Below, piece after piece: positions 45,619 through 54,573 of a stretch of DNA of 64,000 bases. Source of the DNA: Fodinibacter sp963747405. GTDB taxonomy: Bacteria > Actinomycetota > Actinomycetes > Actinomycetales > Dermatophilaceae. Where the stretch lies: assembly GCA_963747405.1 (NCBI GenBank), contig CAVVFG010000008.1, positions 1-64,000 on the forward strand. The letters are read 5' to 3'. The first letter of the stretch is position 1. Every line of letters begins with the position of its first letter. Both the position numbers and the translations under genes were made by a program. The notes under the pieces were generated by a model. It made no database searches, was not told the origin of the DNA, and worked only from the letters and a program-made list of their open reading frames with translations.

Positions 45619-45705
45619 GTTCGTCCTTTGGGGTTCGTTGTGCTTCTCGGACGAACTCCGGGGAACGTGCACCACGGGCGGACCGGAGGCCGACAGACCT
45701 CCGGT
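45619..45705 (-). promoter_or_regulatory. expression platform of the FMN riboswitch
   Basis: Two hairpins follow the aptamer. ACCGGAGG/CCTCCGGT (45682-45705) is terminator-like. GTTCGTCC/GGACGAAC (45619-45656, 22-nt loop) holds the AGGA that precedes the transporter ATG, so it could block ribosome binding. Which one dominates cannot be told. Confidence 0.5.
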
Positions 45706-45716
45706 ACAACCGTCGT

Positions 45717-45843
45717 ACGTGCTTCCTACCATCCGGACTTTCACCGTCGGTCCAGGATTTCCACCTGGTCAACCGGCCGCTGGCTGCGGCCGGGTCGCGG
45801 ACTGTCACCGCCGGCTCGGAGTTTCACCGACCCCGGAGCACGT
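45717..45843 (-). promoter_or_regulatory. FMN riboswitch (RFN element)
   Basis: On the minus strand the conserved blocks appear in order: GGGGTCGGTGAAACTCCG, CCGGCGGTGACAGTCCGCGA, GGTGGAAATCC, ACGGTGAAAGTCCGGATGG and AGGAAGCACG. The closing P1 helix pairs CGTGCT (45842-45837) with AGCACG (45723-45718). FMN binding should shut off the downstream transporter gene. The remaining 45844-46006 holds only the divergent promoter region of this unit and xdhA. Confidence 0.92.
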
Positions 45844-46006
45844 GGGACGCAGTATGCCGCAGATCGCCGTGCGGCGTCGGTGCCGTCGCCCTGTGGGCTC
45901 GCTCACGGATGCCGGCCGGCTGCCGAACCTCCGACAAACCCCTCGCTCGTGGGCCGGCATCGCCCGACGTGGCGCATCATGGTCAACGTCGAGGACGAGG
46001 AGCATC

Positions 46007-47425
46007 ATGGCACCGGGGTCAGGGTCTGAGGTGACGGTCAACGGCGAGGTCGTCTCCCTCGCCGGCACCGAGCCGTGGACCAACGCGCTGGACTGGCTGC
46101 GCGGCGTGGGCCTCACCGGCGCCAAGGAGGGCTGTGCGGAGGGCGAGTGCGGAGCGTGCGCGGTGATGGTGGCCCGCTCCGACGACGCGGGCGGCACCCG
46201 CTGGGCGGCGGTCAACTCCTGCCTGCTGCCGGCCGGTTCCCTGGCCGGCCAGGAGGTCGTCACCGCGGAGGGGCTGGGCACTCCCGAGGCGCTGCACCCC
46301 GTCCAGCACGAGATGGCGGTGCGGGGCGGCTCGCAGTGCGGCTACTGCACTCCCGGCTTCGTCTGCTCGATGGCCGCGGAGTACTACCGCGCCGCCCCCG
46401 ACGGCTTCGACCTCGAGGCGATCTCGGGCAACCTGTGCCGTTGCACGGGGTACCGCCCCATCCGAGATGCCGCCCACGCCCTCGGGCGCCCGGCGCCCGA
46501 CGACCCGGTGGCCAGCCGGATGCGGGGCGCGGCACCGGCGGCCGACCCCAGCCGGGTCGAGGGCGGGACGGGGTCCTACGTGCGGCCCACGGACCTGGCC
46601 GAGGCGCTGCGCCTGCTCGAGGAGAACCCGGGTGCCGTGCTCGTCGCGGGGTCGACCGACTGGGGTGTCGACGTGAACCTGCGCGGCGCCCGCTCACCGC
46701 TCGTCGTCGGCATCGACCGGCTCGCGGAGCTGCGGGGCCTGACCTGGGCACCGGACCACGTCGAGCTCGGCGCCGGGCTCCCCCTCACCGAGCTGGAGCG
46801 GCGCCTCGCCGGCGGCATCCCCCTGCTCGCTGCGGTCTTCCCCCAGTTCGCCTCCCCCCTCATCCGCAACGGCGCCACCGTCGGCGGCAACCTGGCCACC
46901 GGCTCCCCGATCGGCGACCTGGCCCCCGCGCTCCTCGCCCTCGACGCGTCGGTGGTGCTGCAGGGCCTGCGGGGTGAGCGGCTGGTGCCACTCGACGAGT
47001 TCTTCACGGGCTACCGGCGCAGCGTGCGCCGGCCGGACGAGCTCATCCGGGCCGTGCGAGTCCCCTTGCCGCTCAGCGACGTCGCCGCCTTCTACAAGGT
47101 CACCAAGCGGCGGTTCGACGACATCTCGAGCGTGGCGGTGGGCGTGGCGCTCGACATCGAGGACGGTGTGGTCCGCCGCGCCCGGGTCGGCGCCGGCGGC
47201 ATCGCGGCCACGCCGGTGCGCGCGACCGCCACCGAGTCGGTACTGGAAGGTCGGCCCTGGACGGCGCAGACCGCCCGGGAGGCCGGCGCGGTGCTGCGTG
47301 AGGAGGGCACCCCGATCGACGACCATCGGGCCAGCGCCGCCTACCGCCGCGCCACGCTGGCCACCATGCTGGTGAGGCTGCACGCTGAGGGTGCGGCACC
47401 GGCATCCGAGGGGGTGGGGTCGTGA
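46007..47425 (+). CDS. xdhA: xanthine dehydrogenase small subunit, fused 2Fe-2S and FAD domains
   Basis: 472 aa. Residues 1-160 carry two 2Fe-2S clusters: Cys43, Cys48 and Cys51 (GCAEGECGAC) plus a Cys in NSCLL, then CGYCTPGFV and LCRCTGYRPI. Residues 185-470 are the FAD domain (VLVAGSTDWGVDVN; FASPLIRNGATVGGNLATGSPIGDLAPALLAL). Electrons pass Mo to Fe-S to FAD to NAD. ATG 46007 has GAGGAG 5 nt upstream. Overlaps xdhB by 4 bp. Purine catabolism is the likely role. Confidence 0.93.
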   Translation: MAPGSGSEVTVNGEVVSLAGTEPWTNALDWLRGVGLTGAKEGCAEGECGACAVMVARSDDAGGTRWAAVNSCLLPAGSLAGQEVVTAEGLGTPEALHPVQHEMAVRGGSQCGYCTPGFVCSMAAEYYRAAPDGFDLEAISGNLCRCTGYRPIRDAAHALGRPAPDDPVASRMRGAAPAADPSRVEGGTGSYVRPTDLAEALRLLEENPGAVLVAGSTDWGVDVNLRGARSPLVVGIDRLAELRGLTWAPDHVELGAGLPLTELERRLAGGIPLLAAVFPQFASPLIRNGATVGGNLATGSPIGDLAPALLALDASVVLQGLRGERLVPLDEFFTGYRRSVRRPDELIRAVRVPLPLSDVAAFYKVTKRRFDDISSVAVGVALDIEDGVVRRARVGAGGIAATPVRATATESVLEGRPWTAQTAREAGAVLREEGTPIDDHRASAAYRRATLATMLVRLHAEGAAPASEGVGS

Positions 47426-49938
47426 GCACGTCCGCCCCCGGTGCCGGCAGCCGGGTCGTCGGCACCCCGCTCCCCCACGAGTCCGCCGCCCTGCACGTCA
47501 CCGGCGCGGCGCTCTACACCGACGACCTCGTGGGACGGGTGCCGGGGGTGCTGCACGCCCACCCGGTGCAGGCGCCGCACGCCCACGCGCTCGTCCGCCA
47601 CCTCGACACCTCGCCCGCCCTGGCGGTGCCGGGTGTCGTACGGGTGCTCACCGGGCAGGACGTGCCCGGGGTCGGTGACTCCGGCGTCAAGGGCGACGAG
47701 CCGCTGTTCCCCACTGAGGTGATGTTCCGCGGCCAGGCGGTGTGCTGGGTGCTCGGCGAGACGCTGGAGGCCGCGCGGCTGGGCGCGCTGGCCGTGGCGG
47801 TCGACTACGCACCGCTGCCCGCCGTGGTGACGGTCCGCGAGGCGATCGAGACGGGCAGCTTCCAGGGCGGCATGCCGCAGCTCGAGCGCGGCGACGTCGA
47901 GACCGCCTTCGCGGGCGCCCCGCACGTCTTCAGCGGGGTGACGGAGTGCTCGGGACAGGAGCACTTCTACCTCGAGACGCACTGCTCCATCGCGCAGGTC
48001 GACGAGAGCGGGCAGGTGTTCGTGCAGTGCAGCACGCAGCACCCCACCGAGACCCAGGAGATCGTCGCCCGGGTGCTCGACCGGCCGAGCCACGCGGTGA
48101 CCGTGCAGTGCCTGCGGATGGGGGGCGGGTTCGGCGGCAAGGAGATGCAGCCGCACGGCCTGGCCGCCGTGGCCGCGCTCGGCGCCGTACTCACCGGGCG
48201 CCCGGTTCGGTTGCGGCTCAACCGCGCCCAGGACATGACGATGACCGGCAAGCGGCACGGCTTCCACACCCGGTGGCGGGTGGCGTTCGACCACGACGGG
48301 AGGCTGCTGGCGCTCGACGCGACGCTCACCTCCGACGGCGGCTGGAGCCTGGACCTGTCCGAGCCCGTGATGGCCCGTGCGCTGTGCCACGTCGACAACG
48401 CGTACTGGATCCCGCACGTGCGGGTCCACGGCCGCATCGCGCGCACCCACAAGACGTCGCAGACCGCCTTCCGCGGGTTCGGTGGCCCGCAGGGGATGCT
48501 CGTCATCGAGGACGCGCTCGGCCGCTGCGCCCCGCGGCTGGGCTTGGACCCCGTCGAGCTGCGCCGGCGCAACGTCTACCGCGAGGGTCAGCGCACTCCC
48601 TACGGCCAGGTGGTGCGCCATGCCGAGCGGCTCGTCACCTGCTGGGAGCAGGTGCTCGAGACCGGGGACGTGGCGCGCCGCCGCGAGCTGGTCGCCCGGT
48701 TCAACGCGGGTTCCGAGCACACCAAGCGCGCGATCGCGGTGACGCCCGTGAAGTTCGGGATCGCCTTCAACTACACGGCGTTCAACCAGGCCGGCGCCCT
48801 CGTGCACGTCTACAAGGACGGCTCGGTGCTGGTCAACCACGGTGGCACCGAGATGGGCCAGGGGCTGCACACGAAGATGCTGCAGATCGCCGCCACCGCG
48901 CTGGGGCTGCCGCTCGAGCTGGTACGGCTCGCCCCGACGCGCACCGACAAGGTGCCCAACACCTCGGCCACGGCGGCCAGCTCCGGGGCCGACCTCAACG
49001 GTGGGGCCGTCCTCGACGCCTGCACCCAGATCCTCGACCGGCTCAGGCCGGTGGCGGCGGGGCTGCTCGGCTGCGACCCGGCCGACGTGCGGGTGCACGA
49101 CGGGAGGGTCGGTGTGGGGGGCGCGGCGGCTGACGGCGATGCCGCGCGCGCTGCAGGTGCAGCGGGCGCCGGCAGCGGAGACACCGTCACGTCGATGCGC
49201 TGGGCGGACCTGGTCGTGGCGGCCTACGTGCAACGAGTCCAGCTGTGGGCGGCCGGCTTCCACCGCACCGAGGGCCTGCACTGGGACTCGACCACGATGC
49301 AGGGCTCGCCCTTCAAGTACTTCTCCTACGGCGCGGCGGCCACCGAGGTGGAGGTCGACGGGTTCACCGGCGCCTACCGCGTGCGGCGCGTCGACCTCGT
49401 CCACGACGTCGGCGACTCGCTGTCGCCGCTGGTCGACGTCGGGCAGGTCGAGGGAGCGTTCGTGCAGGGCGCCGGCTGGCTGACCCTGGAGGACCTGCGC
49501 TGGGACGAGTCGCACGGGCCGACCCGTGGCCGGCTGGCGACAGCCTCGGCGAGCACCTACAAGCTGCCGAGCCTGTCGGAGATGCCGGCCGACTTCCGGG
49601 TGGCGCTGCTCGAGCGGGCCGCCGAGGACGGTGCGGTCTTCGGCTCGAAGGCCGTCGGCGAGCCGCCCCTGATGCTGGCGTTCTCGGTGCGCGAGGCCCT
49701 GCGCCAGGCCGCTGCGGCGTTCGGGCCGCCGGGTGTGGCGGTCGACCTGGCGTCCCCAGCCACCCCCGAGGCGGTCTTCTGGGCGGTCGAGCAGGCCCGG
49801 GGCGGGCCGGTGCCACCGGGGCTGGAGGGCATGGTCGAGGGTGCACCGGGGGCCGTGCCCGACCGGCCGCCCGCGCAGGCGCACCCGCTCGAGCCGGCAT
49901 CCGAGGAGCTCCTCCCGCACCCCGGAACGGTGGCCTGA
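47422..49938 (+). CDS. xdhB: xanthine dehydrogenase molybdopterin-binding subunit
   Basis: 838 aa. Aldehyde oxidase/xanthine dehydrogenase a/b hammerhead (TGAALYTDDL) then the Moco domain: MGGGFGGKEMQPHGLA, TAFRGFGGPQGMLVIED, NHGGTEMGQGLHTKMLQIAA, SATAASSGADLNGGAVLDACTQI and the catalytic-Glu region GSKAVGEPPLMLAFSV. The Glu in VGEPP is the base that activates the Mo-OH. An Ala/Gly-rich insert near residue 570 is a surface loop. GTG start 47422. Confidence 0.94.
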   Translation: MSTSAPGAGSRVVGTPLPHESAALHVTGAALYTDDLVGRVPGVLHAHPVQAPHAHALVRHLDTSPALAVPGVVRVLTGQDVPGVGDSGVKGDEPLFPTEVMFRGQAVCWVLGETLEAARLGALAVAVDYAPLPAVVTVREAIETGSFQGGMPQLERGDVETAFAGAPHVFSGVTECSGQEHFYLETHCSIAQVDESGQVFVQCSTQHPTETQEIVARVLDRPSHAVTVQCLRMGGGFGGKEMQPHGLAAVAALGAVLTGRPVRLRLNRAQDMTMTGKRHGFHTRWRVAFDHDGRLLALDATLTSDGGWSLDLSEPVMARALCHVDNAYWIPHVRVHGRIARTHKTSQTAFRGFGGPQGMLVIEDALGRCAPRLGLDPVELRRRNVYREGQRTPYGQVVRHAERLVTCWEQVLETGDVARRRELVARFNAGSEHTKRAIAVTPVKFGIAFNYTAFNQAGALVHVYKDGSVLVNHGGTEMGQGLHTKMLQIAATALGLPLELVRLAPTRTDKVPNTSATAASSGADLNGGAVLDACTQILDRLRPVAAGLLGCDPADVRVHDGRVGVGGAAADGDAARAAGAAGAGSGDTVTSMRWADLVVAAYVQRVQLWAAGFHRTEGLHWDSTTMQGSPFKYFSYGAAATEVEVDGFTGAYRVRRVDLVHDVGDSLSPLVDVGQVEGAFVQGAGWLTLEDLRWDESHGPTRGRLATASASTYKLPSLSEMPADFRVALLERAAEDGAVFGSKAVGEPPLMLAFSVREALRQAAAAFGPPGVAVDLASPATPEAVFWAVEQARGGPVPPGLEGMVEGAPGAVPDRPPAQAHPLEPASEELLPHPGTVA

Positions 49939-49940
49939 CC

Positions 49941-50762
49941 GTGCACTGGCTCGCGGCGGTCGAGCGGCTGCGGAGCCGGCGCGAGCCGGGCGTGCTCGTG
50001 ACCCTCGTGTCGGTGCGGGGGCACGCCCCGCGCGAGGCTGGCGCGAAGATGGTGGTGTCCGCCGAGGCCGTCTGGGGCAGCATCGGAGGCGGCAACCTCG
50101 AGCAGACCGCCGTCGAGCGGTGCCGGAGGATGCTCGAATCAGGTTCGGCCGCACCGGAACAGCTGGATGTCACGCTCAGTGACAAGGCGCGCACCGAACA
50201 CGGCCGCCAGTGCTGCGGTGGGGAGGTCGGCATCCTCCTCGAGCCGCTCGCCGTCGTGCCGTGCGTCGCCGTGTTCGGCGTGGGCCACGTGGGCTCCGAG
50301 CTCGCCCGCATCCTCAGCCGGCACGACCTCGACCTCCACCTCGTCGACTCGCGCGAGGAGCACGTCTCGCACGCGCGGATGCCGTGGCTCGCCGACGCCG
50401 TCGCGCGCGTGCACGCGCACCACTCCCCGCTCCCCGAGATGGTGCTCGACGCGCTCCCGGTCGGCGCGCACGTGCTGGTCATGACCCACGACCACGCCGA
50501 GGACTTCGCCCTCTGCGACGCCGCGCTGCGGTGCCCGCACCTCGGCTCGGTCGGGCTGATCGGGTCGTCGGCCAAGTGGGGCCGGTTCCGGCGCCGGCTC
50601 ACCGACGGGGGTCACTCGCCCGACGCCGTGGCCCGCATCCGGACGCCGATCGGGCTGCCCGACCTGCCGGGGAAGGAGCCCGCGACCATCGCCGTCGCGG
50701 TCGCGGCCGACCTGTTGCGAACGCTGTCCGGTGACCGGCGGGCGGTCGACGTCATCCCCTGA
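49941..50762 (+). CDS. xdhC: xanthine dehydrogenase accessory protein XdhC
   Basis: 273 aa. XdhC/CoxI N-terminal part (VLVTLVSVRGHAPREAGAKMVV ... GSIGGGNLEQTAVE; QCCGGEVGILLE) and a Rossmann-like C-terminal domain (VAVFGVGHVGSELARIL; SVGLIGSSAKWGRFRRRL). It binds and sulfurates or delivers Moco to XdhB. GTG 49941 is 2 nt after the xdhB stop, so xdhABC is an operon. Confidence 0.92.
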   Translation: MHWLAAVERLRSRREPGVLVTLVSVRGHAPREAGAKMVVSAEAVWGSIGGGNLEQTAVERCRRMLESGSAAPEQLDVTLSDKARTEHGRQCCGGEVGILLEPLAVVPCVAVFGVGHVGSELARILSRHDLDLHLVDSREEHVSHARMPWLADAVARVHAHHSPLPEMVLDALPVGAHVLVMTHDHAEDFALCDAALRCPHLGSVGLIGSSAKWGRFRRRLTDGGHSPDAVARIRTPIGLPDLPGKEPATIAVAVAADLLRTLSGDRRAVDVIP

Positions 50763-50772
50763 GCCGGTCCGG

Positions 50773-52092
50773 TCACCCCGGTGGTGGGGCCGGCCAGGCG
50801 CGCGAGACGGCGTCGTGCGCGCGCTGCGCGCCCGGCACCTCCCGGAGCGACGCACCGAGCTTGGCCGCGGCATCCCGGATGCCGTTGCCGGACAACAGCT
50901 CTCGCACCGCATCGCGGATGCCGCGTGGGGTGGTGGTGTTGGGGTCGAGGCACAGCCCGACCGCAGCCCGCTCGACGGCGGCCGCCCCGGCGAACTGGTC
51001 GGTCGACAGCGGGAGCACGAGCAGCGGGACCCCTGCGGTCAGGGCCTCGGTGACGCTGTTGTTGCCGCCGTGCGAGACGGCGACGGCCGTGTCGGCGAGG
51101 AGCCGTACCTGGGGCAGGAAGGCCCGCACGAGCCACTCAGGGGGAAGCGGCCCGAGCAGCTCGGGCGGCGCGGACCCGGTGGCGAGGGCCACCCGCACGT
51201 CGAGTCCGCGCAGTGCCTCGGCCACGATGGCCAGCACGTCCACGCGCGCGGAGAGGAAGCTGCCCAGGCTGACGTAGACGACGGGGCGGTCGTCCCCGGC
51301 GAGCCACGCCTCCACCTCGACGTCGCGCGGTTCCTCGCGCACAGCCGACCCCAGGAAGGTGTGGGCGGGCAGCTGCGCGGTGCGCTCGGGCTCGTGGAGG
51401 CCGGCGGGGTAGTTGAGCAACAGCAGGTCGCCCGTCTCGGCGAACGCGTCGGCGCTGGGCGCTGCGGCCGGGTCGAGCTCGGCGAGGGCGGCGTTCCACT
51501 GCGACGTGAAGGTCTCGCGGACGTCGACGCACCGGGCGTGGAGGGCTGCGAGCTCCTGCTCGCAGGGCTGGAAGGCGCGCGGCCAGGCCGGTGGGTAGCC
51601 GTAGACCTCGTTGCCCACCGTGAGCGCCGAGGGATGCCCGAGGACCACGTCCGCGTGCGGCACCCGTGCGCTCACCAGTCCCAGCCGGGCCCCGAACGCG
51701 AGGTGGTCGACCAGCACGGCGTCCGGGCGGACCCGCTCGACGAGGTCGTGCACCTCCCGCGCCACGCCGACGGCGTTCCAGAGCAGGTCGTCGCCCCGCG
51801 CGCGGGCCTGGAAGGTCAGCGCCGCCACGGCGCCCGCGCGGGTGGCCGCGAAGAACCCCCGAAGCGAGTCGTCCTCCCCCGGTGGCTGCTCCTCGGCGCG
51901 GATGACGCCCGGGTTCGAGCCCCGGCCGAGCCGGAGGTGCTCGCGCCGGTAGCCGAACGCGCGGACCACCGCGTCGGTGGCAGGGCCGGTCGCGACGACG
52001 ACACGCTCCCCCACGTCGCGCCACGCGGTGGCCAGGGTGGCCAGCGGGTATAGGTGTGACGCGTAGTCGGGGCTGATGACGAGCAGGGTCAT
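50773..52092 (-). CDS. GT1/UGT-like glycosyltransferase
   Basis: 439 aa, GT-B fold. N-terminal LLVISPDYASHLYPLATLATAW; the donor region has VVYVSLGSFLSARVD, WLVRAFLPQVRLLADTAVAVSHGGNNSVTEALTAGVPLLVLPLSTDQFAGA, the UGT signature (HGGxxS/TxxEAL...PxxxDQ). Usually glycosylates small molecules, lipids or macrolide-like aglycones. Translationally coupled (ATGA) to the HEAT-GT4 gene. Confidence 0.82.
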   Translation of the reverse strand: MTLLVISPDYASHLYPLATLATAWRDVGERVVVATGPATDAVVRAFGYRREHLRLGRGSNPGVIRAEEQPPGEDDSLRGFFAATRAGAVAALTFQARARGDDLLWNAVGVAREVHDLVERVRPDAVLVDHLAFGARLGLVSARVPHADVVLGHPSALTVGNEVYGYPPAWPRAFQPCEQELAALHARCVDVRETFTSQWNAALAELDPAAAPSADAFAETGDLLLLNYPAGLHEPERTAQLPAHTFLGSAVREEPRDVEVEAWLAGDDRPVVYVSLGSFLSARVDVLAIVAEALRGLDVRVALATGSAPPELLGPLPPEWLVRAFLPQVRLLADTAVAVSHGGNNSVTEALTAGVPLLVLPLSTDQFAGAAAVERAAVGLCLDPNTTTPRGIRDAVRELLSGNGIRDAAAKLGASLREVPGAQRAHDAVSRAWPAPPPG

Positions 52093-54401
52093 GGGGTGGC
52101 TGCGACCCTCCCGGCATCCCGCGCCGCCACCGCGCGATAGACCTCGCCGAGCGCGGCGGCCATCGTGTCGATGCCGAACCGCTCGCGCACCACGGCCCTG
52201 GACCGGTGGTCGCGCAGGGTGGCCCCGGAGGAGGCCGACAGGTCGAGGGCCCGGGTGATCGCCGCCGCGAGGGCCGGCTCGTGCGCGGTGTCGGCCAGCA
52301 CGCCGGTGACGCCGTCGTCGACGTAGCTGGCCGGGCCACCGCCGTTCGGGGCGACGACGACCAGCCCGACGGTCATGGCCTCGAGGATGGCGATGCCGAA
52401 CTCCTCCTTGAGGCTGGCGCACACGTAGACGCCGCTCGCGGCGGCCGTCCCTGGTCGGCCCTCGCGTGCGGCGGCGAGCCAGGCCGTGGCGGTGGCGTTG
52501 GGGCGGTGGCCGGCGAGGAGCAGCCCGGCGCCGGCGGACGCGTCGGTGGACACGAGGTCGCGGATGAGGGAGAGCTCGGTGGCCTCCTCGGGGCTCGGGT
52601 CGTCGAGGTCGCCGCCGATGACCAGCAGGTTGCAGCGACGGCGCAGCGAGGGGTCGTTGAGCCAGGCGGAGACCAGGGTCGCCATGCCCTTGACCGGCGC
52701 CAGCCGGCCGATCGAGAGCGCGAGCGGTAGCGACCGGCGGTCGGCGGGCAGGGTGGCGAGGAGGGCGTCGAGCCCGTCGAGCGCGGCCGACGTGGTCGGG
52801 CGCCGCGGCGCGTCGCCCCGCACCTCCTTGGCCACGCGCTCGAGGCCTCCGACGTCGATGCCCTCACCGACGACGAGCGCGCGCTCGGGGTGCGCCGCCA
52901 CGTCGATGCCGACGAGGCGCGCGATGCTGCGCTCGACGTCGGGGCGGGGGAAGAGGACCAGGTGCTCGGCCTGCTCGGCGAGGCGCCGCAACAGGCGGTC
53001 GCGGAACCAGAGGTGTTCGTGCTGGTCGGCCGCGCCGAAGTTCGCGCGGGTCAACGTGCCCTCGGCCTCTCGCGACGCGATCAGCGCCTGCGGGTCAGGA
53101 GCGACGGTCAGAACGACCGGGATGCCGAGCTCGGCGGCCACCTCGGCCGCCACCAACGACCCGACGTCGGCCATCCGCAGGTGCAGCACGTCCACCTGCC
53201 CGGCAGCCCGCAGGACGCGACGGATGCCGCGCCGCGCCTCGACCCGTCGTGGCCACGCCGTCGACATGCCGGTGGAGTGGCCCCACATCGGCACCCGGGC
53301 GTAGAGGTGGCGCGCCGGCGAGAGGTCGTCGGCCAGGGAGCGCCCCACTGTCGCGTGAACGGCGCCGGCACCCGGCCCGGTAGTGCCCGCCGCCGTTGCT
53401 CCTCCGGTCATCGAGCTGACCGCGGACACCAGGCCCCAGCCACCGGAGATGGTGAGGACCCGGTGGACCCGGCTTCCCCGCCGCAGCAGGGCGTCGCCGA
53501 GGTGCACGAGCAGGGTGGCGATGCCGCCGGTGTCGCCCTGGCCGGAGTGGCGCAGGGTGCCGTCGACATCACCGTGGAGGAAGAGCTGGGCCACGGTCAG
53601 CCCGTCGCACGCCACCGACGGACGGGGCGGGACGAGCCCGTCGGATCGGGCGAGGGCGGCGGCCTGGTGGAGCGAGCCGGCGGCTGCGGTCGGGCCGGGC
53701 GTGCCCGTCGGGCCGGTCGTGCCCGTCGGGCCGGTCGAGCCGGCGACCGAGTCGAGAGCGGCTCGGGCCGCCGCAGCGTCGGGAGCCGTACGGCATCCGG
53801 GGTCGTCGAGGAGGTCTCCGAGAGCCGCCACCGCGGCGGCTCGTACCCCCACCCCTTCGCCGTCGTCCAACGCCATGTCAGTCAGCGGCTGAAGGGCCGA
53901 AGGCGACAGCACGAGGCCCACCGTCTCCACGAGTCGGGCGCGGGCTCCGGGCTCGCGCTCGATGGCGAGGGCAGCGGTCGCGCCGCCGATCACGGCATCC
54001 GGGGCCGTGATCGCCCAGCGCTCGAGGGTGCGCTGGGAGAGCATCCCGGCGAATCCCCCCTGCGCGCAACGCTGCACCAGGTGGGGGATGCCGGCAGGTT
54101 GCGGGGGCACGTGGCCGAGCGCCTCGACGGCGTGCTCGGCCACGTGCCCGCGGTCGTCATCGAGCAGCGTGACGAGGTGCGAGGCTGCCGGCGCGCCGCC
54201 GTGGGCGCCGAGGGCACGCACGGCGGCGATCGCGGTGATCGGGTCGGGGTCGACGGTGGCGGCCACGAGCAGGTCGACCGCGCGTTGCGACGAGCGCTCG
54301 ACGGCCATTCGCGCGGCGTCCTCGAGTCGCTCGCCGGCCCGCAACCCCTCGAGGATGGTGCCGGACGACCTCACGGCCGCAAGGGCGACGCCGACGTCCA
54401 T
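52089..54401 (-). CDS. HEAT-like-repeat protein fused to a GT4 glycosyltransferase
   Basis: 770 aa. Residues 1-230 are alpha-helical HEAT-like repeats (AIAAVRALGAHGGAPAASHLVTLLDDDRGHVAEHAVEALGHV; VRAAAVAALGDLLDD). Then a collagen-like GSTGPTGTTGPTGTPGPT linker. Residues 260-770 are a GT-B enzyme with PLALSIGRLAPVKGM, the donor-binding CASLKEEFGIAILEAMTVGLVVVAPNGGGPASYVDDG (E-x7-E). ATG 54401 is 6 nt after a TAGGGT element (54408-54413). Donor and acceptor unknown; HEAT repeats suggest a protein partner. Confidence 0.75.
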   Translation of the reverse strand: MDVGVALAAVRSSGTILEGLRAGERLEDAARMAVERSSQRAVDLLVAATVDPDPITAIAAVRALGAHGGAPAASHLVTLLDDDRGHVAEHAVEALGHVPPQPAGIPHLVQRCAQGGFAGMLSQRTLERWAITAPDAVIGGATAALAIEREPGARARLVETVGLVLSPSALQPLTDMALDDGEGVGVRAAAVAALGDLLDDPGCRTAPDAAAARAALDSVAGSTGPTGTTGPTGTPGPTAAAGSLHQAAALARSDGLVPPRPSVACDGLTVAQLFLHGDVDGTLRHSGQGDTGGIATLLVHLGDALLRRGSRVHRVLTISGGWGLVSAVSSMTGGATAAGTTGPGAGAVHATVGRSLADDLSPARHLYARVPMWGHSTGMSTAWPRRVEARRGIRRVLRAAGQVDVLHLRMADVGSLVAAEVAAELGIPVVLTVAPDPQALIASREAEGTLTRANFGAADQHEHLWFRDRLLRRLAEQAEHLVLFPRPDVERSIARLVGIDVAAHPERALVVGEGIDVGGLERVAKEVRGDAPRRPTTSAALDGLDALLATLPADRRSLPLALSIGRLAPVKGMATLVSAWLNDPSLRRRCNLLVIGGDLDDPSPEEATELSLIRDLVSTDASAGAGLLLAGHRPNATATAWLAAAREGRPGTAAASGVYVCASLKEEFGIAILEAMTVGLVVVAPNGGGPASYVDDGVTGVLADTAHEPALAAAITRALDLSASSGATLRDHRSRAVVRERFGIDTMAAALGEVYRAVAARDAGRVAATP

Positions 54402-54407
54402 ACGGCG

Positions 54408-54413
54408 ACCCTA
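54408..54413 (-). promoter_or_regulatory. predicted -10 element of the HEAT-GT4 / GT1 pair
   Basis: TAGGGT, 6 nt before ATG 54401. The neighbouring 54414-54573 shows nothing else recognisable. Confidence 0.4.
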
Positions 54414-54573
54414 AGCGAGCAGACGGCTCTCATCCGCATCGTCGACCGTCCGGAAACTGCATTCTGTCAAAGGTTTGTCGCAGGTTCGGCGACGTGTGCC
54501 GACGGAGGGGGGCGCCGGGGATGGCCGAAAACTCCATGGACCCGCGTGCGTGCGCGGTGCTGCACTGGTCGGC

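Noticed and set aside
45805..46281. A 158-codon minus-strand frame over the riboswitch and xdhA start
   Set aside because: Covers the FMN aptamer and antisense of the XdhA Fe-S domain; no coding motifs.
47341..50154. A 937-codon open frame antisense to xdhB
   Set aside because: Same shadow effect; xdhB has all molybdopterin motifs on the plus strand.
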